Assembly: GCA_024180945.1 (NCBI GenBank)
Contig: JAKSGN010000003.1
Location: forward strand, 2,232,001 to 2,296,000
Length of the DNA stretch: 64,000 nt
Source of the DNA: Macrophomina tecta
Lineage: Eukaryota; Ascomycota; Dothideomycetes; Botryosphaeriales; Botryosphaeriaceae
Reading direction: 5' to 3'
Shown one piece after another: positions 23,109 to 34,630 of the stretch; positions within the stretch are counted from its first letter, which is position 1, and each line of letters opens with the position of its first letter. Both the position numbers and the translations under genes were made by a program. The notes beneath the pieces were generated by a model. That model was not told the origin of the DNA and did no database searches. It saw nothing but the letters and a program-made list of their open reading frames with translations.

Positions 23109-24230
23109 CAGCATGATGTCTGGCAGCAATTCAAAAGAAAAAAAGGAATTGCGGCAAAATATCAAAAAGAGCCTGGTAGCTCTAGTAGCATTAAGAGCGG
23201 ATTCCCATCTACCGCTGGGCTAAAATCGGGCGTTCTGAAAATTTCGGTAAGGAGTCTGCATGATGTGACCGAATGCCCTAAGATCATCTGCCTCGGTTGA
23301 TTTGAGAGATTTCTCACACTGTGAGATGCATACCAGCACTTCGTGGGAAAGGCGGGAGTTCGAATCAAGCTCCGGCGGCTGAGATGAACCTCGTTCTCGG
23401 CGCCGCGTAAGCGCCATACAAGCAATGGACGAGCAAAAGCCAAATTGTCGCACGAGAGAATGGCTAAAACGGAGATCCCAGCACAATATCAAGGAGTTGG
23501 CATTCCATAGCAGGTTTCCGTATTCCCCGTCGGAAGCACTTAGCAAGGATCCGGTATTTGCTGGGGGTTCACTTGTATGAGGCCGGAAGGGGTGCTGCAG
23601 GATTGCGAGACGAGATTGATAGTAGTGGAGCACTGGCATATGCAAAAAGCAGCCAACTGGGAGTGATGTTAAGGTGCTGACGACGACTTTTCCTTGGCGT
23701 CGATCTAGGACCTGGGGAACGAGGCCGGTAAGGCAGTTGCCAAGAAATGCGAACACACCTAAGGCTCTTTTCGGCGCACCGTCCGAAACTGCCTTTGCGG
23801 GCCGTCGTCTGTGAGAATTCCAAAACAAAGACCGCCCAATGATGAGCTCTGGTTTGTAAACGCGAACTATGCGGAGGAACCAGGGGTTGCAAGCATGTTG
23901 CGGCGGGTTGTAATACAGTGCGCCATAGTGCCTTGTTCGCTAAGCCGCCGGACAGGAAGCTTGAGGTAGCCGCAAGGGTTGGTATACTGTAGGGACACCA
24001 TGATCTCTGTTTCGCCTGCCTCACAGAGTAAGGCCGTCAAACAGCGTGACACTTGGCGTGCTTCGTTGCCGCCGTGATAGTAAATCTGCCGAGGGAGAAC
24101 CAATTTGCGGAGTGGAACCAAAGCGGTGAGGAGTATGAGCACTCGGTACCAGGCTGGCGGAGCTGGTGATTGAAGAGTAGTGTCTGCACGCGGTGACCAT
24201 CTGCAGATGAATCTGAATCGTAGGAAGTCC

Positions 24231-24237
24231 TATAAAT
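24231..24237 (+). promoter_or_regulatory. TATA box of the intradiol dioxygenase gene
   Basis: TATAAAT about 94-100 bases upstream of the ATG at 24331. Confidence 0.6.
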
Positions 24238-24330
24238 GCCGCCCTTCCAACTCTTACACTTGTTGACCAGCACTACACCCTCCCTTCTCTTCCTTAGATA
24301 CCTTCGCATCCTCCAAGCCAGCTAACAGTC

Positions 24331-25872
24331 ATGGTCAAAATTACTGCTTCTTTGGTCACTCTGGCTCTCAGTCTCTTCGCCGACGGCGTCTTCGCGCATC
24401 CTGGGCATCATGGCACCACCGAGATGAAGTCCCGTGCTGAGTACATGGCCAACGCGAAGCGCACCTCGCTCGCCCACTGCGCCGACGTCCTCAAGGCCCG
24501 TGGCACCATGGACAAGGTCATCGAGCGTCGTCAGAGCAAGCTTGACCGGATCCGCGAGAAGCGTGGTATCAAGAAGAGTAGGAAGACTACCATGCTCGAG
24601 CATTGCACGGCCGCTGACAGCATTTTGCCGCAGGGTCCCTTCTCAAGGCTCGTGACTTCGACGAGGTCCTGAACACTGACCACCAGTCCAACCTCACCGG
24701 CATCAGTAATGCTCCCCGGCGCATCTTGGCTTGCAAAGCAATCCGCTGACATACCTCAGCTCCGGATTCTGATCCTGCTGCTTTCTTCGGAGACTTGCCG
24801 TCTTGCGTAAGTGGCGCGGAAATCCAGCTGGAGGCGCTCATCTGACACTGTTGACAGGTCCTGTCGCCCGAGGTCACCGAGGGACCATACTACGTTAGCG
24901 GCGAGACCGTCCGTTCCGATATCAAGGAGGAGGAAACCGGCGTGTAAGTCCGAAACTGCTATGATGATTGCGGCAACATCTAACGCGCGGTCGAACAGCG
25001 ACCTCTACGTTGATGTCATGGTCCTGGATACTGAGACCTGCGAGCCCCTCGAGGGGGTCGCAATCGACTTCTGGCACTGCAACTCTACTGGTGTCTATTC
25101 CGGTGTCGTTGCTGGTGGCAACGGTAACCAGGCCGATGAGAGCAACCTCCAAAACAAGGCGCTCCGTGGCATCCAGTACAGCGACGCTGATGGGTAAGGC
25201 GGGCCTGGGGACCGAGGCAGATCTGAAGCTGACGAGTTGCTGGATAGTGTCCTCGAGTTCCTCACCATCTTCCCGGGCCACTACACTGTAAGGACTCAAG
25301 ACGGCGACGGGATGAAGACAGTATGCTAATTCCATGACGCAGGGAAGGACCAACCACGTCCACGGTAAGATAATTCGGAAGGAAGGGTAATCACTCCTCG
25401 AGGGTTACTGATGATGGCGCAGTAATGTCGCACCTCAGCGCCGAGCAGCTGCCTAACGGCACCATTACGTCTGGTCAGGTTTCGCACGTGGGCCAGCTCT
25501 TCTTCGACCAGGACCTGATCAATCTCGTCGAGACGGCCAGTCCCTACTCGACCAACACGCAGGAGCTGGTGAGTCAACTCGACGCAGCCGGCACATGACA
25601 TGACACTGACAAAGGGCCGGTAGATGCTCAACGAGGAGGACGGCATCATGCAGCAGGAATCGGCGACCAGCGATCCTGTGGTGTCGTACGTGCTTCTCGG
25701 CGACACGATCGAGGAGGGCGTCTTCTCGTGGATCAGCTTCGGCATTGACACGTCGATCAACAAGACAGTCAGTGCGGCTTCGTCGTGTTACGCAGAGGGC
25801 TGCGTTGCCAACGAGCACACGGGCGGTCCAGGTGGCCCTGGCGGCCCTGGCGGCCCTCCCCCAAGCAGCTAG
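24331..25872 (+). CDS. Secreted intradiol ring-cleavage dioxygenase
   Basis: Nine exons: 24331-24577, 24634-24705, 24760-24806, 24858-24943, 24999-25193, 25248-25287, 25343-25364, 25423-25568 and 25624-25872; phases agree for 367 residues. Signal peptide about 1-22 (ends FAHPGHH). The family core reads VTEGPYYVSGE (first iron-binding Tyr), DFWHCNSTGVYSG, FLTIFPGHYT (second Tyr) and GRTNHVHV (the His-x-His pair). All four expected Fe(III) ligands are therefore present, split over several exons; the His pair lies in a 22-base exon. Family members cleave catechols between the two hydroxyls; secreted fungal ones are linked to catechol-type compounds, possibly from lignin or plant phenolics. The C terminus is a Gly-Gly-Pro repeat tail ending PPPSS. 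A TATA box lies at 24231. Confidence 0.9.
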
Positions 25873-26677
25873 AGCAACGGTGACGGCTTGTGCTGACTCG
25901 GCTGTTGGCCGCCAAAGCAGACGGTTCAGATTGCGGGAGTGGCAGCATGCTGTTTGGTGATAGTTCGACGGCAAAGGCTAGCGACGTGGTAGAGCGGCAC
26001 GTGCGTACTGTAGATACAGGAATGGAGCTTGCACGATGTGCTCGTCACAATGACCCCTATTCGGAACCGCCGGAATACTGTGAGCGCGAACCACGAGACG
26101 CAGATGGAGTGATGACGGCACGACAGGAGCTGGAGAAGTGAGAGGGCAGGCGGATAAATTGGACGGGTAAATGGGCGGCGAAAGTGCGGGACGAGAAATG
26201 CGCGTCGACGGCAGGCGAGGCTTGGAAGGAAGGCACGACGCGTCTGGCATCCGCGGCCGGCCGACACAGCTCGCTCTCCTCCCCCGCCGGCTTCCGCGCC
26301 TCCAGCCCCCAAGCATCGGATGATCGACGCGCCCAACGCTGACGGCGTCCGCCTCCAAGCTTAAGGCCCGCACGACGGCAGCCAAGCTCGGGAAGCATTC
26401 AGGCAGAATGGCTAGCTCGGCAATCTTGCATCGTGAACCCAACCTCTGCTCAAATTGGCTCGCGCCGGAGATGAGCCGACCCCGCAACCACCGCTTTAAC
26501 TCCACACTTGTGTCGGTGTGCCGTGGACTTCCTTGCGGAGAACAGGTCTGATCCCGCCGGTTCCTGCGTCCCAGCCGCCCATGCCACCACTCGCTCGGTG
26601 CTATTTAAGCAGCCGCACGCGGCTCGACATTGCTGCTCGCTCACGCCCTTCTCCCAACACTCCATCCTCCCCTAGCC
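25873..26677. other. Intergenic with GH3 promoter
   Basis: 805 bases between two plus-strand genes. The right part is the GH3 promoter with a TATA-like box at 26602. Minus-strand frames (25926-26505) are GC-rich shadows without family likeness. Confidence 0.55.
26602..26608 (+). promoter_or_regulatory. TATA-like box of the GH3 xylosidase gene
   Basis: TATTTAA about 70-76 bases upstream of the ATG at 26678. Confidence 0.5.
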
Positions 26678-29418
26678 ATGTCGTTGCGCACAGGCATTGC
26701 AGGCGTTGCCGCTTTGGCCGCCCAGGCTTCTGCTGTGAGCCTTACGGCCTTCGGCTTTCCCGACTGCGCCAATGGGCCCTTGAAAGACAACTTGGTCTGC
26801 GACAGCTCTGCCAGTGCGTGCTTTTTCTCATGCACTACTCCGTCTGCTCTCCCTGGAAACTGACTATACTACCGTAGCGCCCCTTGCCAGAGCAACCGCC
26901 CTGGTCAAGGAGCTCACTCTCGAGGAGAAGCTCAACAACACTGGCAACACCAGCCCCGGTGTTCCCCGCCTTGGCATCCCCGAGTACCAGTGGTGGAACG
27001 AAGGTCTGTAACGTCGTATTATCTCAGCGTGACCGATCGATGCTGACCACTCGTCCACAGCACTACACGGCGTGGCATTCACCTACCCAGGGCAGCCAAT
27101 GACTGAATCGGGCAATTTTTCCAGCGCCACCTCTTTTCCCCAACCCATCCTGATGGGCGCAGCCTTTGACGATGAATTGATCTACGAAGTTGCCAGCGTC
27201 GTGAGCACTGAGGCAAGAGCATATAGCAACGGCGGCCGGTCTGGCTTGGATTACTGGGTAAGTCGTGTGAGACCCTGTCGAGTTCGCAGACAGGCTATAC
27301 CGCCAACACTCCTCCACCCGCTGCAAGTCTCGAGTTACACTAACGACATGCTACACAGACACCGAACATCAATCCATACAAAGACCCAAGATGGGGCCGC
27401 GGTCAGGGTGAGTACTTACTGGTGTTACTTGAGTGACGAAAATATCGATACGCTGACAACTTATACAGAAACGCCCGGAGAGGATCCCTTCCATCTCGCT
27501 AGCTACGTCCAGAACTTGATTCGCGGTCTGGAGGGAAACCAAAATGACCCGTACAAGAAGATCGTAGCCACGTGCAAGCATTTCACCGGCTACGATATGG
27601 AAAACTGGAATGGTAATTTTAGGTACCAATTCGATGCCCAGATCAACATGAGAGACATGGTGGAGTATTATATGCCCCCATTCCAGGCATGTGCGAGGGA
27701 AGCAAAGGTCGGTGCCTTCATGTGCTCGTACAATGCTGTGAACGGAGTGCCCACTTGTGCGGACCCGTGGCTTCTTCAGACCGTACTTCGCGAGCACTGG
27801 GGCTGGAACCAGGAAGATCAGTGGGTCGTCAGCGATTGCGATGCTATCCAGAACGTCTATCTGCCTCATGAGTGGGCCGAGTCCCGCGAGCAGGCTGTTG
27901 CAGACACCTTGAATGCTGGCACAGGTATACAGCTTTTCATACTCCCTATACCTTCGGCATCGGCTGATTTCTCATTTAGATCTCAACTGTGGGACCTACT
28001 ACCAGAGATACTTGCCTGGGGCTTACGAGCAGGGGCTCATCAACGACACGACTCTTGATAGGGCTCTGACTCGGACTTACTCCTCCCTGATCAAGCTAGG
28101 CTATTTTGACAATGCCGACTCGCAACCATACCGCCAGATTGGCTGGCAAGACGTGAACTCGCAGCACGCGCAGGAGCTCGCCCTCAAGGCTGCCCAAGAA
28201 GGCATCGTGCTTCTTAAGAATGATGGCCTCCTTCCTCTGTCTCTCGACGGTGTCTCCTCCATCGCTCTGGTTGGCTCGTGGGCCAACGCCACGGAGCAGA
28301 TGCAAGGCAACTATGCTGGAGTAGCGCCTTATCTCCATTCTCCGCTGTATGCGGCCGAGCAGCTCGGCGTCAAGGTCAACTACGCAGAGGGTGCTTCTCA
28401 AAGCAACCCCACAACAGATCAGTGGGGCGCGGAGTACACCGCTGCAGAGAACTCGGACCTCATCATCGTCGTCGGCGGCATCGACAACGACATCGAAAGC
28501 GAGGAACTTGACCGCGTAGCCATCGCCTGGTCAGGCCCGCAGCTGGACATGATCACCAAGCTGGCAACATACGGCAAGCCCGTCATCGTCGTGCAGATGG
28601 GCGCAGGCCAGCTCGACAGCACGCCGCTCGTCTCCAACGCCAACATCTCCGCCCTCCTTTGGGGCGGTTACCCGGGCCAAGACGGCGGCACCGCGCTCTT
28701 TGACATCATCACCGGCGCCGTGGCACCCGCCGGCCGCCTGCCCATCACCCAGTACCCCGCGCGCTACACCAAGGAGGTCGCAATGACGGACATGTCTTTG
28801 CGGCCGTCCTCCACCAGCGCCGGCCGCACCTACAAGTGGTACAACGGCACTGCCGTCTTCCCCTTCGGCTTCGGCCTCCACTACACCAACTTCAGTGCCG
28901 CCATACCTTCCCCTCCCGCCTCATCCTTCGCCATCTCCGACCTCGTCGCCTCGTGCAGCGCCAATGACACCTCCAAACTCGACCTCTGCCCCTTCACCTC
29001 CCTCGCCGTCGACATTGCCAACGACGGCACCCGCGCCTCTGACTTCGTCGCCCTCGCCTTCTTGACCGGCGAGTTCGGCCCGTCCCCGCACCCCAAATCC
29101 AGCCTCGTTGCCTACCAGCGCTTGCACGCCATCGCCGCGGGCGAAACGCAGACCGCGCGCCTCAACCTCACTCTTGGCAGCTTGGTGCGTGTGGATGAAA
29201 ATGGAGACAAGCTGCTGTATCCCGGCGACTATAGCGTTTTGATTGATGTGCCGGACAAGCCTCTGGCGAGCGTCAATTTCACGCTGACAGGCGATGAGGC
29301 TGGCACCGTGATTGAGCGTTGGCCGAGGCTGAACGCGGATAGGAAGGGGGCTGGAGTGGAGAATGTGCCGGCGGATTATTATGAAGGTGGGTTTGGGAGT
29401 GTGCAGGAGGTGTTGTAA
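26678..29418 (+). CDS. Secreted GH3 beta-xylosidase (XlnD/BXL1 type)
   Basis: Exons 26678-26813, 26878-27003, 27061-27257, 27359-27407, 27469-27924 and 27980-29418 give 800 residues, phases in agreement. Signal peptide about 1-19 (ends AQASA). Family landmarks in order: PLARATALVKELTLEEK, YQWWNEALHGVA, NINPYKDPRWGRGQETPGED (the substrate-binding loop), CKHFTGYD, CSYNAVNGVP and VVSDCDAI with Asp292 as nucleophile. The second domain has LLKNDGLLPL, then LLWGGYPGQDGG, and FPFGFGLHYT leads into the fibronectin III-like C-terminal domain. WWNEALHG and SDCDA are the beta-xylosidase, rather than beta-glucosidase, forms. It would release xylose from the ends of xylo-oligosaccharides outside the cell. 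Many N-glycosylation sequons are present. An earlier in-frame codon exists at 26630, but 26678 puts the signal peptide at the start. Confidence 0.93.
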
Positions 29419-29815
29419 GGGGAAGAATTGTGGCTCGTGCGTCGTCGGAGAGGAGGTGGGCAGTGACCCTGTATAATGTAGAAATTTCCTAATGTACGCA
29501 ATGATTGCGAGTCACCAAAAGCTCGCTATGTATTGACACAGATGAATGTAAACAGCCGCGGATGACCGTAGGTCTATAACAAGTTGACTTTGAATGCTGT
29601 GTATTGCTGAAGTATCACATACTATTAGTCACAGCGTCAGGCTACATCAGGTAATATCGGACGCCTTCAGGTACCGTCTAGCAGCGACAGGTCGCATCAG
29701 TCCTCTATAGGTTCCTACGGACGTCAAGGCCCAACAGCAACCAGGCTAATCCAGCGACATCCACGTCCTTGAGTAGCCCGAAAGCCCTCCACAACTGGCC
29801 CCTCCACCACCCTCT
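29419..29815. other. Convergent 3' intergenic region
   Basis: 397 bases between two 3' ends. Degenerate CAGGTA/CAGGTC words recur at 29625-29720 but do not form a clean tandem array. No gene. Confidence 0.5.
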
Positions 29816-31851
29816 TCACCCCACCAGTCCAACCACACCCTCCCTTACCTCCTCCCACGACGGCCTGCCCGCGCCAACCCACGCCCCCACAGCCAGTCCA
29901 CCCACAACCACCGCCCCGCCCACAACCCTCACCCACACCGCGGCACTCCTCCGCGTCCCCTCACCACCAATCCCTTCCTTCCGCGCCCACTCTTCCGTCA
30001 ACCCGCGATAGTCCGGCGGCCCATACGACTCGAACACCTCCCTCCACGGACTCCATCCGAGCACGCCACCCATCCCCTTCCTCCACCGTCGCAGCCCCAA
30101 CTCCTTGAGCAGCAGATCGAAATACGGCAGCGCGTCGAACAAAAAGTCGGGAATCACGGCGCCGAAGCCGAGCGGGTAGCGCCAGCGGCCGTAGCGGGCG
30201 TGCAGGACGGCCTCGTACGCGGCGCGGTCGAGCGTGTGTTGGGCGGTGGGCTCGAGGTGCGGGAGGCGGTGTGCAAAGTAGGCGCAGAGCCAGAGGGCCT
30301 GGAGCTGCGCGATGAGCGCGGTGGAGGCGGTGCGGGTCGCGCCGGTGAAGGCAATCGTGCGGTGGCGTAGGTGCGAGGGCGGGAGCATGAAGCGGTAGAG
30401 GGCGTAGGCGTGGGCGAGGGATTGCGGGGGCGGGAGCGTGGCAGGGTCGTCGCCGCGGTGTTTGGGTGGGGGGTTTGAGGTGCGGTGGGCTTGGGCAGCG
30501 AGGTGCGGCGGGCAGGAGACGGGCGGCGGCTGGTCCCGGAGGCGTGGGAGCGCAGAGAGGATCTCGCTGTCGGCGCGGGCGATGAGGGAGGCTTTGGCGT
30601 CGTCGTACAAGGGGTCGTAGGGGTGGGGAAGCCCCATCTCGGCGGCGATGGAGCGCCCACCGCGGGTGAAGGCAATGCTGGTCTCATGCTTCCAGCCCGT
30701 GCAGCAGATCAGGGCGTCGACGGAGAGCTGTTCGCCGTTGGAGAGCTGAACGGTGTGGTCGGACAGGTTGTCGATATCGGCGATGTGCACCTTGACCCGG
30801 CCTTCGCGGACAAAGTCGAGGATGTTGCGCTCGTAGTTGAGGAGGCCACGGCCAGTGCCAATCCAAAAGACGTCGTTCCATGGCCGCAGCTTCGCAAGCT
30901 CGGGATGAGTATCGTACGCGTTGTGCCTTTCGACGCCGGCTTGCCCTGCCTGGGCGTTTTCACGTATCATCCGCTGTCCCCATTGCGTCTGGTTAATGAC
31001 CTGTCGTACATATCCAAATCCGTCGCTGGGTCCCCAGATACAGGGATTCAACCAGGTGTTCGCGCGGGTCGTAATGAGCTTCTCCACGAGAATCTGGCGT
31101 GACGTCCGCGGTGGGGCCATCCAACAGGGACCATGGCCTGATGAACGGATTATCCAGTGGACGACAGAGGCACCCGACGCGGCGTGAGCATAGACGACAT
31201 CACAGGCGGATTTGTTACCGGACAATACAGCGACTCTAGTTCCCGGCTGGAGTGTTTTGGACGAGTAAGGGCCAAATTCCCGGCTGTGAAAGAGGGGAGC
31301 GTTGAATGATTCTTGGCCCGGAAAAGATGGCATTGAAGGTGTAGAAGTGAGCCCAATAGCGACTACAAGCTTAGAGGCGTGGATCTGATAGGTGGCTGCA
31401 TCGTTATTGTCCTTTGTAGAGACGCTAAGAAGCCAGCCGTCGGCGCCGAGATCTTCTGCCTCCCGGACGATAGAGTTGAGCCGGGTACGGCGGGTCAGAT
31501 CAAAGAACTGGGCGTAGTCTTCAAGATACTGCCGAATTACATCGCCTCTCATGTGCTCGCCAGGCTTCACGCCATAACCGGTCATAGGAAAGTCGGAATA
31601 CTCAAAATGGCCCCATTGACTGATGGTCCGCAGAAATGGATAAAGACGGTCAGCAGCCCACACTCCGCCGATGGATGTTCCAGCATCCAGAATGAGCATG
31701 TTCACGTCAGGGTTGAGTTTGAGATAGGTGCGCGCCATCGCAAGGCCATGAAAGCCTGGTAAACCGGTCAGCCGAGTGGATCTTGGATGAGAGAGACATT
31801 TAATGCACCTGCGCCAACGATCACCAGGTCTCTACTTTCCACTTCCGCCAT
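29816..31851 (-). CDS. Flavin-containing monooxygenase-like protein with C-terminal membrane segment
   Basis: Two exons, 31851-31809 and 31755-29816, give 660 residues. The splice site falls inside the FAD Rossmann motif, giving VIVGAGFHGLAMARTYL. GGVWAADRLYP, the FMO-like FPGQESFNAPLFHSREFG and a second nucleotide-binding strand (VAVLSGNKSACDVV) follow; the last is a variant of the usual G-x-G-x-S-G/A NADPH motif. LICCTGW is the late family motif. The region at about residues 430-470 is Pro/His-rich and probably a loop. Near the C terminus a hydrophobic segment (VRVVGGAVVVGGLAVGAWVGA) suggests membrane anchoring, so it may act at the endoplasmic reticulum or another membrane. Substrate unknown; related proteins oxidise N, S or ketones (Baeyer-Villiger). 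Confidence 0.83.
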
Positions 31852-34630
31852 GTCCGTGATTGAATATTCTTGAAGACTGGGTGGAATATGTGGCGCCGTT
31901 GCAGAAGGAGAGGAGACAAGCTGTTCCGACTTGAAGCCGGAGGGTGCGTGGCATATAGCTGGCGCGGCAGCGAAAGCTAATCTCGAAACAGAAAGGCGGC
32001 CGCGCTGCACCTTCCGCAAAGCTCGACATCAGAGGCTGCCGAGTCATGTCCAGGGTGAAACTAGGTGCGTTAGAAGGTAGCGGGGTCAAGGATGCTGACA
32101 CGGTGAGTTGCTCCAGCCGGCCACGACTTTCATGAAAAGGCAGGCAACGGCGAAATTTGGAGCGAACACATCAAGTCTCCCATCAAGAACACCCTACCAA
32201 GTTTATCTCTCGACAGCGTGCTAGGGTGACTATATCCCATCGCGCAGCTGCTGGACTGATGGCTTACAAAGCCGAAGAAGCGCCATCCCCGCAGCTCCAC
32301 ACTGCAGTCAGCTCGGTACAATACATTCTCCGGGAAAAGATAGCCGACCACATATCGTTGCTGCGATGAGGTTGAAATCATGGCAAGGCTTGAGCTGAGC
32401 AATGCAACAGATCATGCCGTAGTGCCGTGCGTCCAGAAGCTAGCAGACTTTGTAACGTGTCTTCCATGTCATTTCCGAGCAATCGTAGCATCCAGTAGGA
32501 AGCGGAACTGTTGTAAGGGCTATGGGCGGAAATGAGGCCGCGGCCAAGTCCGGAGAGCTCTGGTCTTTGCATCCCGCAATACTGTACAGGTCCCCGCACA
32601 ATAACGGGCACATCGTAACGAGAGGATCCAGCTCCTGTTCCTCCATGATCGTGACAGGCTTGTTCAGGGCCCGGGCTACAAATGAAGTGACACAAAGGAT
32701 TGGTAGTAGATAGGCAGTGCTGCGCGGGGCACCAGCGGCTCTCGGCTGCGTGCGCTAAAGTCTCAGCCGCCCCCGGCGAATTTCTTTTCCCTTGCCGCCT
32801 CAAAGAGACCGCACCTACACTTTTCATGTTCTCGGCATTCCGGCTTGGACACCCCGCGGGGGTGCTACCATCTTGTTTCATTTCCGGTATGTCGCTAGGC
32901 TCTGATCATTGTCTGATGGATCATCAAAGACCAGGCAACGCATTGACTTCAGTCAAAGTAACAACCATGGAACGCCATGGCAGTGAGCCATGTTTGCCGG
33001 ATCAGCGTCCATCTGCCTTGCAGCATATCATTTGCAAGCTGTGCCTACGCGTGAAATGCACGACATATGTTGGTCTTTGGTCAATCCGTAGGGACACCAG
33101 GGCACGCGAGGAAAGCCTGCTCAAAGTTACAGGTCGACTCCGAGTCTGATTTCGAACACCGGGGAGCCCTCCCCAGGTTGACGCCAAACAGTAGTTTCCA
33201 TCAGATTCCAAGTCCTGAATGCGACCCGACTAACCAGGGCATGGCCACCGCCTCGACTCTGTATGGCTGTTGACTGGCTTTGGTTGTGTTCTTGCAATAT
33301 CTCCGAATCTGTGGTCGGGTTCTGGTTCAGCCGGCCGTACCTGAGGTGAGCATCTTTTCCGGTAATGCAGCAGACCAACATAAATGATCTTTTTCTCCGT
33401 AGCTGCGGGCTGACTCTGAGCAGATGAGACCAATCGAACCTGGGGAATGACATTGATGAACTACAGCTCCAAGCCGGAAGCGAATGCTGCCGCTGGCACC
33501 AGATAGGCTGTCCATTCCCTTGCGGGAGCATAGCATGCGCGTGAGGGGCACCCTTTCGGAGCAATCGCACTGGTTGAGAGCATGTTCATGGGATTGTCTT
33601 GGAGAATAGTACGGTATGCGGCGGTTTAGGAGTGATTGTAGCGCCGTATGCCCCGGGTGATGCACGGAAAGAGGGTTCGGCTGATTATTTTGGCCCCAGC
33701 GGTCGCGGCGTCGCTTTCTCTCGGGCCTATGCCGTACGGGGTGCGCAGCGTGGACAGTTATCTACCGTTCTGTCTTCCATTGGACGACTTACCGGCCCTT
33801 GCGCGGGGGGAAGCTCAGTATCCTCCGCCCTTTGAAGGCTCTCAGCACGCAATTTATTGGCCACGGCAACGTTTCGCGCGTAGTGGGGTGCGGATGCGTT
33901 TGCCGCCGTTGCTGTTGTCCGTCGCGTCGACCTGTTTTTCTCCCTCGCCCACTCCGACCCTCAAATAACCATCTCTCTCCCTCCACCCACATCCGCGTCG
34001 CAGCCTTTGCGCAAACAAGCAGTTTCCTCCGAGTTGCATCCCATCCGAAGGTAAGCTATCCGAATACCGCACTACATACGCCCTCGGCAATACGTGCTTT
34101 GTCTGCGACGGCCTCTTGGGCAAGAGCTCTCTCTGCTAGGCACAAACGCGTCTCCCTCGCGTGCGTGTTCTTTTGCCTGCACGCATCTTCCTATTCTTTC
34201 TACGCGCTACACACACGTCGCGCCTTACTCTTGCTCTTGTTCCAGTTAGGCATTGCCACAACAGCAGCGCGCTCGCGCCTTTGCCATTGCCTGCCCCATT
34301 GATTTCCTCAACTGCTCAGAAGCCACACAAACGGCACCCTTAACAACTTCTTCCCCTACATGTCTGCTCGTTTCCGCCTTTCAGCGCCAGCCTATTGCCT
34401 AGTCGCTGATATCCCTCTTCTCCTTTTCGCAGTATACCGCTGTTAGCAGGCGGCGGACGCGACGCGCCATTGGCTCGCTCTGTTTTATCACCATCTTCTC
34501 AGAGCTACCGCTGTACTTTCGCTTCGCTAGCTTCCTCGCTCACGTTTTGCGATAGCGCCCAAAGCTACACTACGCGCAAAAAGTCAACTTAGAAACGCGA
34601 ACCTGCTTCTCGTCCTCGATCAGGCGAATC
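31852..34630. other. Intergenic, about 2.8 kb
   Basis: Largest gene-free stretch. The right 700 bases are pyrimidine-rich and probably hold the promoter and leader of the next gene. Short frames on both strands have no domains. It also marks the change from accessory to housekeeping gene content. Confidence 0.5.

Larger units (their letters stand above)
21855..24330. other. Intergenic, about 2.5 kb
   Basis: The second-longest gene-free stretch on the left side. It has a T tract (22035-22050) and a CTTTTTT heptamer repeat (23069-23108). A 202-codon minus frame (23220-23828) shows no domain or signal peptide and is probably chance. The promoter of the intradiol dioxygenase lies at its right end. 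Confidence 0.5.

Noticed and set aside
23340..23380. B-box-like GTTCGAATC, possible tRNA
   Set aside because: The flanking bases do not form a T stem and no acceptor or anticodon arm could be drawn.
23220..23828. 202-codon minus-strand frame in the GH31-dioxygenase gap
   Set aside because: No domain, signal peptide, or codon bias like the neighbours; no matching introns or context.
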